Assembly (NCBI GenBank): GCA_035627675.1
Contig: DASPLH010000013.1
Coordinates: forward strand, 1-18,197
Direction: 5' to 3'
DNA length: 18,197 bases
DNA from: DASPLH01 sp035627675
Lineage (GTDB): Bacteria; Acidobacteriota; Terriglobia; Terriglobales; Acidobacteriaceae
The stretch's first letter is position 1, and every line of letters starts with the position of its first letter. Positions 6,324 through 14,400 of this stretch are shown one piece after another. The notes beneath the pieces are model-generated. The model did no database searches, had not been told where the DNA came from, and worked only from the letters and a program-made list of their open reading frames with translations. The position numbers were made by a program, and so were the translations under genes.

Positions 6324-7043
6324 ATGTCAGAGAAAGTCATCGCCAGCACTCCCTCGTCGCTCCGCCTGGATTGGCAGACCGCTGCCCACCTGATCGATCA
6401 CACGCTGCTCAAGGCAGACGCCACGCGCGAACAGGTGTCGAAGCTGTGCCGCGAAGCCGCGCAGTACGGTTTTTATTCCGTCATGGTCAACCCGGCCAAT
6501 GTCGCGCAGTGCGTCGCCGAACTCCAGGGCACCCCTGTGCTCGTCGGCACCGTCGTCGGTTTCCCTCTGGGCGCCACCACCTCGACGGCCAAACTGGCCG
6601 AAGCGCGGGATGCGCTCCGGCTCGGAGCCCGCGAGTTGGACATGGTGATCAACATCGGGTCGCTCAAAGGCGGAGACCGTGAGCTCGTGCAGACCGAGAT
6701 GCGATCGCTGGCGCGCCTGTGTCATGACAATGGCGCGCTCCTGAAGGTCATCATCGAAACCGCCCTGCTGTCCACGGAAGAGAAGATCCTTGCGTGCCAG
6801 CTGGCGCTGCTCGCCGAGGTTGATTTCGTGAAGACCTCGACGGGGTTCTCCACCTCCGGCGCGTCCACGGCCGATGTGGCGCTGATGCGCGGGGTCGTCG
6901 GAGAACGCATCGGGGTGAAGGCCGCGGGAGGAATCCGAACGGCCGCCGACCTGGTCGCGATGGTCGAAGCCGGAGCAAATCGCGTCGGAGCCAGCTCCAG
7001 CGTCGGAATCGTCACCGAATTGGGCGCTCCCCGGAAGAACTGA
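6324..7043 (+). CDS. deoC: Deoxyribose-phosphate aldolase
   Basis: Splits 2-deoxy-D-ribose 5-phosphate into acetaldehyde and glyceraldehyde 3-phosphate through a Schiff base, the last step of deoxynucleoside catabolism. The 239-aa TIM-barrel protein has DHTLLK at the first strand (residues 25-30), VGFPLGATTS (78-87), ELDMVINIG with catalytic Asp106, DFVKTSTGF with the Schiff-base Lys170, and GVKAAGGIR with the second lysine, Lys199. All key residues are present. The start at 6324 has no good Shine-Dalgarno but is preceded by an inverted repeat over a -10-like sequence. hpt ends 86 bp upstream; a 220-bp gap with two stem-loops separates it from pdp. Its substrate normally comes from deoxyribose 1-phosphate by phosphopentomutase, which is not encoded in the window. 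Confidence 0.95.
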   Translation: MSEKVIASTPSSLRLDWQTAAHLIDHTLLKADATREQVSKLCREAAQYGFYSVMVNPANVAQCVAELQGTPVLVGTVVGFPLGATTSTAKLAEARDALRLGARELDMVINIGSLKGGDRELVQTEMRSLARLCHDNGALLKVIIETALLSTEEKILACQLALLAEVDFVKTSTGFSTSGASTADVALMRGVVGERIGVKAAGGIRTAADLVAMVEAGANRVGASSSVGIVTELGAPRKN

Positions 7044-7067
7044 TCGCACCTCTCTCCTCGGGAACAC

Positions 7068-7106
7068 GATGCCTGGCCTGCTGAATCTCCGGTAGCGCCA
7101 GGCATC
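7068..7106. repeat. Inverted repeat after deoC
   Basis: GATGCCTGGC (7068-7077) is perfectly complemented by GCCAGGCATC (7097-7106) across a 19-nt loop, starting 24 bp after the deoC stop. No T-run follows, so termination is possible but not typical. Confidence 0.5.
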
Positions 7107-7107
7107 T

Positions 7108-7125
7108 CCGGAGCGCACGCTCCGG
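7108..7125. repeat. Palindrome CCGGAGCG-CA-CGCTCCGG
   Basis: Perfect 8-bp arms around a CA loop, directly after the previous inverted repeat, making a double hairpin between deoC and pdp. The rest of the gap up to the pdp start shows no gene and no promoter that I can support. Confidence 0.5.
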
Positions 7126-7263
7126 CCCTCGCCGCGCTCCCGATCGCGGCCGGTTCCTCGGGGAAGAAACTGCTTTATTCCGGCACTGCGGTGGGTTAAC
7201 CTTCAGAGTTCCTCCATAAAAATCGCCGGGGCCTCGATTCTGCGGCTGCGGCCGTGTGTGCTC

Positions 7264-8598
7264 ATGCTCTTCGTTGAACTGATACGCAAGAAGCGCGACG
7301 GCAAAGAACTGTCGCGACAGGAGATCGAGGCGATCGTCTCCGGTTATACCCGCAACGAATTCCCGGATTACCAGGTTTCCTCCTTCCTCATGGCGGCCCT
7401 CATCCGCGGGCTTTCCAGGGCAGAGACCGCCGCCCTGACCGATGCCATGCTCCAGTCCGGCCAGGTGCTCGACTTCCGCGAACTGCCCGGCCGCAAGGTG
7501 GACAAACATTCGACCGGAGGCGTCGGCGACAAGACGTCGCTGATCCTCTCGCCGGTCTGTGCCGCGGGCGGGCTGTACGTTCCCATGATCAGCGGGCGCG
7601 GCCTCGGCCACACCGGCGGCACGCTCGATAAACTCGAGGCCATCCCCGGATTCAACGTCAACCTTTCGCTCGAAGAGTTTCGCGCCGTGCTGGGCAAGAC
7701 CGGCTGCGCGATGATCGGCCAGACGGCAGAGATCGCCCCGGCCGACAAAAAGCTGTATGCGCTTCGCGACGTGACCGGTACGGTCGAGAGCCCGTACCTG
7801 ATCTGCGCCTCCATCATGAGTAAGAAGCTCGCGGAAGGCATCGACGCCCTCGTGCTCGACGTCAAGACCGGTTCCGGCGCGTTCATGAAGGACGCAAAAG
7901 ACGCCGAGTTCCTCGCCGGGCTGATGGTCGAGACCGGCCAGCGCATGGGAAAGCGAGTCGTGGCCCTGCTCACGGATATGGACCAGCCGCTGGGCCGCTA
8001 CATCGGCAACGCACTCGAGGTCGAGGAGTGCATCCAGCTCCTGCGCGGGGAGATCGACGGCAACCAGGACCTGATGGACCTGACGCTCGAGTTGTGCGCC
8101 TGGATGTTCTATCTCGGCGAGAAATCGGCGTCGGTCGAGGAAGGCCGCAGGCTGGCGCAGGACCTGATCGCCAGCGGCAAGGCCCTGGCGAAGTTCCGCG
8201 AGATGGTCGCAATCCAGGGAGGCGACCCCGCGGTTTGCGACGACCCCACACTGCTGCCCCAGGCGGCGAACGTGGCCGACATCGTCGCTCCCCGAGGCGG
8301 GTACGTCACCGGGATCCAATGCGAGCAGATGGGTTTTGCCTCGGTCGTGCTCGGCGGAGGACGTCTGCGCAAAGAGGATGCGGTGGACCCAGCCGTGGGC
8401 ATCGTGCTCCGCAAACGCGTGGGCGACGCGGTCAACGCCGGCGAGGCGATCTGCACCGTTCACTACAACGACGCCGCCAGGTTCGCCGAGGCCGGGCGCA
8501 TGATCCTTGCGGCCTACAGCTTCGGTTCTCAGACGCCGGCAACCGTGCGTCCGCTGGTTCACAAGATCATTCGAGGCAGTTCCGCGAAAGAGGCATAG
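7264..8598 (+). CDS. pdp: Pyrimidine-nucleoside / thymidine phosphorylase
   Basis: Cleaves uridine, deoxyuridine or thymidine with phosphate into the base and (deoxy)ribose 1-phosphate. The 444-aa protein has the typical start F-V-E-L-I-R-K-K-R-D-G, the phosphate-binding KHSTGGVGDKTS (residues 81-92), the family signature SGRGLGHTGGTLDKLE (110-125), and the base-contact segment LRDVTGTVESPYLICASIMS with the Arg, Ser and following Lys expected for pyrimidine binding. Length and motifs do not separate Pdp (uridine and thymidine) from DeoA (thymidine) with certainty. The ATG at 7264 matches the family start; an in-frame GTG at 7258 would add two residues. No clear Shine-Dalgarno. It is the first gene of a tight operon: nupC begins at the base after its stop codon, linking phosphorolysis with uptake. 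Confidence 0.93.
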   Translation: MLFVELIRKKRDGKELSRQEIEAIVSGYTRNEFPDYQVSSFLMAALIRGLSRAETAALTDAMLQSGQVLDFRELPGRKVDKHSTGGVGDKTSLILSPVCAAGGLYVPMISGRGLGHTGGTLDKLEAIPGFNVNLSLEEFRAVLGKTGCAMIGQTAEIAPADKKLYALRDVTGTVESPYLICASIMSKKLAEGIDALVLDVKTGSGAFMKDAKDAEFLAGLMVETGQRMGKRVVALLTDMDQPLGRYIGNALEVEECIQLLRGEIDGNQDLMDLTLELCAWMFYLGEKSASVEEGRRLAQDLIASGKALAKFREMVAIQGGDPAVCDDPTLLPQAANVADIVAPRGGYVTGIQCEQMGFASVVLGGGRLRKEDAVDPAVGIVLRKRVGDAVNAGEAICTVHYNDAARFAEAGRMILAAYSFGSQTPATVRPLVHKIIRGSSAKEA

Positions 8599-9837
8599 AT
8601 GGGACGTTTCACCGGCATTCTTGGATTGGTAGTGCTGCTCGGTCTTGCGTGGGCCTTCTCCACGAATCGCAAGGCAATCCGCCTGCGCACGGTGCTGACC
8701 GGCCTCGGCCTTCAGCTGCTGTTCGCCTTCCTGGTTTTGAAATTCGAGTACGGGCGGGCTGCGATCACGGCCGCCGGCAGCGCCGTCAACAAGCTCCTGG
8801 AGTACTCCTTCGCCGGCTCCAGGTTCGTCTTCGGCGAGTTGGGCGTGAAGGGTTCGAGCCTCGGCTTCTACTTCGCGTTTCAGGTGCTGCCGACCATCAT
8901 CTTCATCGCCGCGTTCTTTGCCATCCTGTACCACTACGGCGTGATGCAGTTCATCATCAACATCGCGGCACGAGTGATGGAGCGCCTGATGGGCGCAAGC
9001 GGCGTGGAGTCCCTGAACGTCGCGGCGTCGATCTTCATGGGACAGACCGAAGCTCCCCTGACGATCCGCCCGTTCCTGCCGCGGGTCACGCAATCCGAAC
9101 TGATGGTGATCATGACGGCCGGCATGGCTCACGTCTCCGGCGGCATCATGGGCGCCTACATCCTGAGCGGCATCGAAGCCAAGCATCTGCTGACGGCCGT
9201 CATCATGACCGCACCGGGAACGATCACCATCGCCAAGATGCTTGTGCCCGAAACCCAGAAGCCGGAGACGGCGGGAACGGCAGCCGTCGAGCGTGGCGAC
9301 GAAGAGAAGCACGAAAACGTGCTCGCCGCCGCCGCCAAGGGCACCACCGACGGACTCGGCCTGGCCATCAACGTGGCTGCCATGCTGATCTCGTTCCTCG
9401 CGCTGATCGCGCTCATCAACGGCGTGCTCGGCGGCACGCACAACTGGCTCGCAAACCTCGGCTTCCGCTGGTTCCCGCAGAGCCTGGAGACGATCTTCGG
9501 CGTGATCTTCGCGCCTGTGGCGTTCATCATCGGAGTGCCGTGGCGCGACTGCCTCGCCGTCGGCAACCTGCTCGGCACGCGCATGGTGCTCAACGAGCTG
9601 GTGGCGTTCACCATGCTCGGCACGCAGAAAGCGGCGCTCGACCCGCGCTCGTTCACCATTGCGACCTTTGCCCTGTGCGGCTTCGCCAACATCAGTTCAA
9701 TCGGAATCCAGATCGGCGGACTGGGAGCCCTGGCGCCGAACCGCCGCGGCGACCTCGCCCGCCTGGGTTTCCGTGCGATGATCGCAGGTACGATGGCCAA
9801 CCTGATGTCGGCCTGCATTGTGGGCATCTTCCTATGA
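8599..9837 (+). CDS. nupC: Concentrative nucleoside transporter (CNT/NupC family)
   Basis: An inner-membrane symporter that drives nucleosides into the cell with Na+ or H+. The 412-aa length and many hydrophobic segments are those of bacterial CNTs. The first half has GQTEAPLTIRPFLP (residues 148-161); Gln149-Thr150-Glu151 correspond to the base-contacting QTE of the Vibrio cholerae transporter. TAGMAHVSGGIMGAYILS follows, and the second half has GTRMVLNELVAF and FALCGFANISSIGIQIGG, which hold the Glu, Asn and Ser that bind the ribose. A charged loop (about residues 217-236, rich in Glu and Lys) joins the halves. The ATG follows directly on the pdp stop, and the stop overlaps the punA start (ATGA), so the three genes form one translationally coupled unit. 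Substrate range cannot be read, but the coupling to both phosphorylases suggests purine and pyrimidine nucleosides. Confidence 0.94.
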   Translation: MGRFTGILGLVVLLGLAWAFSTNRKAIRLRTVLTGLGLQLLFAFLVLKFEYGRAAITAAGSAVNKLLEYSFAGSRFVFGELGVKGSSLGFYFAFQVLPTIIFIAAFFAILYHYGVMQFIINIAARVMERLMGASGVESLNVAASIFMGQTEAPLTIRPFLPRVTQSELMVIMTAGMAHVSGGIMGAYILSGIEAKHLLTAVIMTAPGTITIAKMLVPETQKPETAGTAAVERGDEEKHENVLAAAAKGTTDGLGLAINVAAMLISFLALIALINGVLGGTHNWLANLGFRWFPQSLETIFGVIFAPVAFIIGVPWRDCLAVGNLLGTRMVLNELVAFTMLGTQKAALDPRSFTIATFALCGFANISSIGIQIGGLGALAPNRRGDLARLGFRAMIAGTMANLMSACIVGIFL

Positions 9838-10721
9838 GTACTGCCGTGAAACACGAATCCATCGAACTCGATGACTTCGCGCGCGCCGACCAGGCCGCGC
9901 AGTTCGTCCTACAAAGACTGGCGGAAAAGCCGCACCTCGGCGTCCCGAAGATCGCCATTGTTCTCGGCTCCGGTCTTGGCGGTTTCGCCGACGACCTCCG
10001 GGACCCGGTGATCATCCCCTACGCCGAGATCCCGCACTTCCCGCAGTCAACGGCCATCGGCCACGCCGGTCGCATGGTCATCGGCAAACTCGGGGATGTG
10101 ACCATCGCGGCCATGCAGGGACGCGTGCACCAGTACGAGGGGTACACCTGCCGGCAGGCTTCGTTCCCCGTCCGTGTATTCGGACGCCTCGGACTCAAAG
10201 CGGTGATCCTGACCAACGCCGCCGGAGGCATCAATCCGAAATATGCCGCGGGCGCGCTGGTCGTCCTGAGCGATCACATCAATCTGCAAGGCGCGAACCC
10301 GCTCAGCGGCCCGAACGAAGAGCGCTTCGGCCCGCGGTTCCCCGACATGACGGAGGCGTACAAGCGCGACTATCGCCAGATCGCGTTCGAAGAAGGCCGC
10401 AAGCTCGGCATCGAACTGCACGAGGGCGTGTACGCCGCGCTCGCCGGCCCAAGCTATGAAACCCCGGCGGAGATCCGCTACCTGCGCGTGATCGGAGCCG
10501 ACCTTGTGGGCATGAGCACCGTGCCCGAGGTGATTGTTGCGCGGCACATGGGTATCAACGTCCTGGCGATTTCCTGCGTTACGAACATGGCGGCCGGAAT
10601 GTCGGACGCCACGATCAACCACGAGGAAGTTCTGGAGATCGGGCGACGCGTCCGAGGTACATTCGTGTCGCTGCTCGCCGCTGTGGTGCCCCGCATCGCC
10701 GGGTCACTCGAAAACGCTTAA
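9834..10721 (+). CDS. punA: Purine nucleoside phosphorylase (trimeric, 6-oxopurine type)
   Basis: Splits inosine, guanosine and their deoxy forms with phosphate into base plus (deoxy)ribose 1-phosphate. The 295-aa protein shows the class I trimeric pattern: IVLGSGLGGF (residues 42-51), the HFPQSTAIGHAGR loop, GRVHQYEGY for phosphate, TNAAGGIN, GPSYETPAEIRYLR, VGMSTVPEVIVARHMG and SCVTNMAAG. Glu209 and Asn251 are spaced exactly like Glu201 and Asn243 of the human enzyme, which read the 6-oxo group, so adenosine should be a poor substrate. The ATG at 9834 overlaps the nupC stop by 4 bp. A stem-loop with a T-run follows the stop. This specificity explains the presence of an adenosine deaminase and hpt in the same cluster. 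Confidence 0.95.
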   Translation: MSTAVKHESIELDDFARADQAAQFVLQRLAEKPHLGVPKIAIVLGSGLGGFADDLRDPVIIPYAEIPHFPQSTAIGHAGRMVIGKLGDVTIAAMQGRVHQYEGYTCRQASFPVRVFGRLGLKAVILTNAAGGINPKYAAGALVVLSDHINLQGANPLSGPNEERFGPRFPDMTEAYKRDYRQIAFEEGRKLGIELHEGVYAALAGPSYETPAEIRYLRVIGADLVGMSTVPEVIVARHMGINVLAISCVTNMAAGMSDATINHEEVLEIGRRVRGTFVSLLAAVVPRIAGSLENA

Positions 10722-10723
10722 GC

Positions 10724-10754
10724 AAAGGCGGCTGCGAAGCTGCCTTTTCTGTTG
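10724..10754 (+). terminator. Intrinsic terminator of the pdp-nupC-punA operon
   Basis: AAAGGCGGC (10724-10732) pairs with GCTGCCTTT (10739-10747) over nine positions with one G-T wobble, leaving a 6-nt loop, and is followed by TCTGTTGT. It begins 3 bp after the punA stop. The T-run is interrupted, so read-through into udk is possible. Confidence 0.7.
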
Positions 10755-10782
10755 TAATGGATAGGAACCCAGCACTCTTCAG

Positions 10783-11400
10783 ATGAAACCGTACCTGATC
10801 GGAATCGCCGGACCCTCGTGTGCAGGCAAGAGTTATCTGTGCAAGCACATCGCCGAACAACTCGGCGCGGCCACGCTCCACATCGACGCCTACTATCGCG
10901 AACTCAACCACCTCAGCATCGTCCAGCGCGCTCACTGGAATTTCGACGCCCCGGATGCGATCGACTCCGAACTGCTGTTCCAGCACGTGCGGGCGCTGTA
11001 TCGCGGTGCGGAGGTAGAGAAGCCCGTATACGATTTCACCACCCACGCTCGCACCAGTCAGACCGAGACGGTCGAGCCTCGCGACTTCATCATCATCGAG
11101 GGCTTGTTCGCCTTGTACTGGGACGAGATCCGCAAGTTTCTCGGGACGCGCGTTTACGTGGATCTGGGCGAAGACATCTGCCTCGAACGCCGCATCGAGC
11201 GCGACATCCGGGAACGCGGACGCACCCGCGAATCCGTGCTTGAGCAATACCACACCACGGTGGCGCCAATGGCTAAGCGTTACGTCTATCCCACGCGCGA
11301 CTTTGCCGACATCGTGGTAACCGGCGACGACCGGATCGAGAATGAAGTTGGAGCCGTGTTGAACCACGTGCTGACCGGCTCGACCAGCAGCACCCGTTAG
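10783..11400 (+). CDS. udk: Uridine/cytidine kinase
   Basis: Phosphorylates uridine and cytidine to UMP and CMP. The 205-aa P-loop kinase has the Walker A motif GPSCAGKS (residues 10-17), LHIDAYYREL with the catalytic Asp, the nucleoside-binding WNFDAPDAID and YDFTTHAR segments, the strand IIIEGLFALY, and the arginine-rich lid ERRIERDIRERGR. Length and order match bacterial Udk; phosphoribulokinase-type relatives lack this combination. The start is 61 bp after punA, beyond a terminator-like hairpin, so it may be transcribed separately or by read-through. No strong Shine-Dalgarno precedes the ATG. It is the last gene of the + strand nucleoside cluster and converges on the receptor genes. Confidence 0.94.
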   Translation: MKPYLIGIAGPSCAGKSYLCKHIAEQLGAATLHIDAYYRELNHLSIVQRAHWNFDAPDAIDSELLFQHVRALYRGAEVEKPVYDFTTHARTSQTETVEPRDFIIIEGLFALYWDEIRKFLGTRVYVDLGEDICLERRIERDIRERGRTRESVLEQYHTTVAPMAKRYVYPTRDFADIVVTGDDRIENEVGAVLNHVLTGSTSSTR

Positions 11401-11401
11401 A

Positions 11402-11453
11402 CAGCGTGGCGCGAGGTCCAGTGTGGCGTGGGCTCCAGTGTGGCGCGGGCGTC
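11402..11453. repeat. Three degenerate tandem 17-bp units leading into hairpin repeat copy 3
   Basis: Units starting CAGCGTGGCGCG (11402), CAGTGTGGCGTG (11419) and CAGTGTGGCGCG (11436) follow one another at 17-bp spacing just after the udk stop codon. The last merges with the dispersed hairpin, as if the hairpin's left part had been amplified. Confidence 0.7.
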
Positions 11454-11463
11454 CCCGCCCGCG
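11438..11463. repeat. Dispersed GC-rich hairpin repeat, copy 3
   Basis: Identical over 26 bp to copy 1. Arms are at 11444-11451 and 11456-11463 around TCCC. It lies between the convergent udk and receptor genes, 9 bp from the receptor stop codon, and may serve as a two-way transcription barrier. Confidence 0.85.
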
Positions 11464-11472
11464 CACAACCAT

Positions 11473-14400
11473 CTAGAGATCGTACTTCAGCCCGAACTGG
11501 ACCTGCCGCTCGCGGTAGATCGTGTTTCCCGCCGCCGTGGGCTGGCGGAACGTCGAGTCGTAATTCAGCGTGTTGCCGCTGAACGAGTACATCTGGTCAG
11601 CGAGGTCGGTCACGTTCACGTGGTTGAAGAGGTTGAACGCCTCGGCCAGGAACTCCAGTCGGTGTCCCTCGCGTGGGTAGAGGCGCTTCGAGATCCGCAG
11701 GTCCACGTTCTGGAGGTTGGGGTAGCGCCACGAGTTCCGGCCGACGAACGGCAGGCGGTTGATCCCTCCGGCGCCGAACAGGCCCGTGCACCCGGTGCAG
11801 GCATCGGGAATCGCATTCGGCGTGCCCCCAATGTACTCGCTGAACGGCCTGCCGGTCGAGATCGTGATAATCGGCGAGACCGCCCAGCCGTCAAACACGG
11901 CCCTCCTCCATCCGCGAGCGCGTTTGTAGAACTGCGGCACGTAGAGGAAGCTTCCGACCAGCCGCTGTCGGGTATCGAAGTTGGAAGTGCCATGCTCTCC
12001 GTTCGTCACCTTCACCGGTTCGCCGTTCAGCAGGTATGTGAACGGCCCTGGGAACATGATGTTGTTGCCGGCCGTAAACGTCACCGAGTTCTGGCCGTCA
12101 TCGATGGCGCGCGCCCACGTGTACGAAAATCTGTACTGCAATCCGCGGATCATGCGCCGGTTCACCTGCAGGACGAGCGCGTTGTAGTTGCTGCTCACGT
12201 TGCTGCGAATCTCCGTCATGCGGCTGTAGTTCGCGTTCAGCCGCCGGCCGAAGTAGGGGATTGACAGCGTGGAGCCGTCGAACGGGCCGCCGTTGAAGGT
12301 GTATCCGGGGTTTGCGGGATCATCGGCTTCGACGACCGATGCGAGGTCGAGGTTCGTGTCGATGAAGTCCGGCAAGCTACGTCCGAGGCTCAGCAGGTAC
12401 GACGCCGACACCATCGTGTTCGCCGCCAGCTGGCGCTCGACGATCAGGTCCGCCTGGTGTATCTGCGGATTCTGGAAGTCCGGGGCGAAGAAGGAAATGT
12501 CGGGACGCACGGCGCTCGCGGGATCGCCGATCGGATCGTTCATGACGGCCACCGTTGCCGGGAAGGCGGGCGCGCCCGGAGTGTTGTAGCGCCACACGTA
12601 CGAACGCTGCGCTTCCGGCGTGCCGGTATTCGCCAGCGCCGACGAGATCGTCGAGTTCGTCACCCGGCCATAGAACATGCCGTACCCGCCGCGCACGGCC
12701 GTCTTGCCGTCACCGTTCACATCCCAGGCGAATCCAACGCGCGGCCCGAAATTGTTGGCGTCTTCGTGGATCTGCGCCGTCTGCGGCACGCTCGCGTTGG
12801 GAATCTGCGCGGCGGGCAGCTTCTGCAACTCGTAGCGCACACCGAGACTCAGGGTGACGCGCGGCGCAACCCTCCATTCGTCCTGGCCAAAGAACGCCAC
12901 GTCCGTAGTGCTGAAGGTGAACTCCGGCGTGCCGAATGCCTGGATGTAGCTCGAGTAGCCGCGATTGTCGTCCTTGTAGCCGGGAACGCCAGCGTTCTTC
13001 CACGCGACGTAGTCGGCAATGAAGCCGCTTCGTCCGCTATAGCTGTACGAACCTCCGCCCTGGTAGAGGTTGTCCATGCGATCGCGCACGCGGTTGAGGT
13101 CGAAACCCGCCTTCAGCAGGTGCTTGCCGCGCTGCCAGGTAGTGGTGTTCGCCACCTGCAAGCGGCGCTCGTCGGGATAGGCGCGGCGGTCGAGGAAGTT
13201 CGGCTGTCCGAAGCTCAATCCATACGAATACGCGGCAACCGCGATCTGCGGCGAATTGCCGAACGGCCCGGTGGCAGGCTCGCCCGACGCCGGAGCGGGC
13301 GCGAATTGCATCTGGAAATCACGGCTGTACTGGAAGCGCAGTTCGTTGGCCACTGTTTCCCACAGCAGGGACGACACTCGTGCGATCGCCGTATCGACCT
13401 TCACGTAGTCGCTTCCGAAGCTGCTGATGCCGCGGTTGTACACCGGACGGCTCTCCGCGCCTCCCGGAGAATCCCATCGCATGCGGTTGTAGCTGAGGGC
13501 CGCCGTGTGGTTCCGCGTGATCTGCCAGTCGAGTTTGGGGAACAGGATCAACTGGTCAGCCCTGCGCGGAACCTCGCCCGTAAAGCTCGCCAGGTACCGC
13601 AAGGCATCTTGGAAGGCCGCGAGCGCCTGCGCGTCGGTCGCGTTGCCGGGCATGACATAGTTCGTCAGCGAGCGAAAGTCGTCGTACGTGCAATCGTTCG
13701 TGTACTGGCTCGGATGGAGGCTCGTGCGCCGCAGTATGCACGGCTTGGCAAAAAGCTCCGGCTTCGCTGCCGTCGCCAGTGCAGGGAAGTTTCGCTTCTG
13801 CTGGTCCCAGGTGAAGAAGAAGAACAGCCGGTCCTGGATGAGCGGCCCTCCGACGGAAACTCCGAACTGCTGTCGGCGGTCCTCGGGCTTCACCGCTCGC
13901 GTCATCCACGTCCCACGCGAGTTCTGATATGACAGCATGGAGAACGGATTCGTCGCTCCAAGCTGGTTGTCGCGCAGGAAGTAGAACGCCTGACCGTGCA
14001 GGCGGTTCGTGCCGCTTTTCGTCACGGCGTTGACCACCGCGCCCGCCGCGCGCCCGAACTCCGCCGAGAAGTTCGAACTGTTGACCTGGAACTCGCGCAC
14101 GGAAGACTGGCTGACGACGTAGCTGATGCGGGTGCGTCCGCGCTCCTCGCCGAAGAAGGCCTGGTTGTTATCGGCCCCGTCCACCGTGCTGTTGTTTTGC
14201 AACCCCGAGGTGCCGCGCACCGAGACCAGTCCGAAGTTGCCGTCCGGCGCCGCCCCGGGCGTCAGCAGCGCGAAATTGGACCAGCGCCGCCCGTTGATCG
14301 GCAGGTTCTCGATCGACGTCTCATCGATGTTGCTCGACATGTCCGGCTGAACGGTGTTCACCGTCGGTGTCTCGGTCGTCACATCGACGGTCTCGGCAAC

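Noticed and set aside
7012..9441. A long open frame on the - strand (809 codons) opposite deoC end, pdp and nupC
   Set aside because: It covers clearly recognisable genes in the opposite strand, is His/Arg/Asp-rich without domain features, and reflects high GC at third codon positions.
8028..9833. Long open frame on the + strand running into punA from upstream
   Set aside because: Only the part from the ATG at 9834 resembles a protein family; the upstream part is an Arg-rich shadow of pdp and nupC in another frame.
12457..13932. Open + strand frame of 491 codons opposite the first receptor gene
   Set aside because: It is antisense to a recognisable TonB-dependent receptor and shows no domain of its own.
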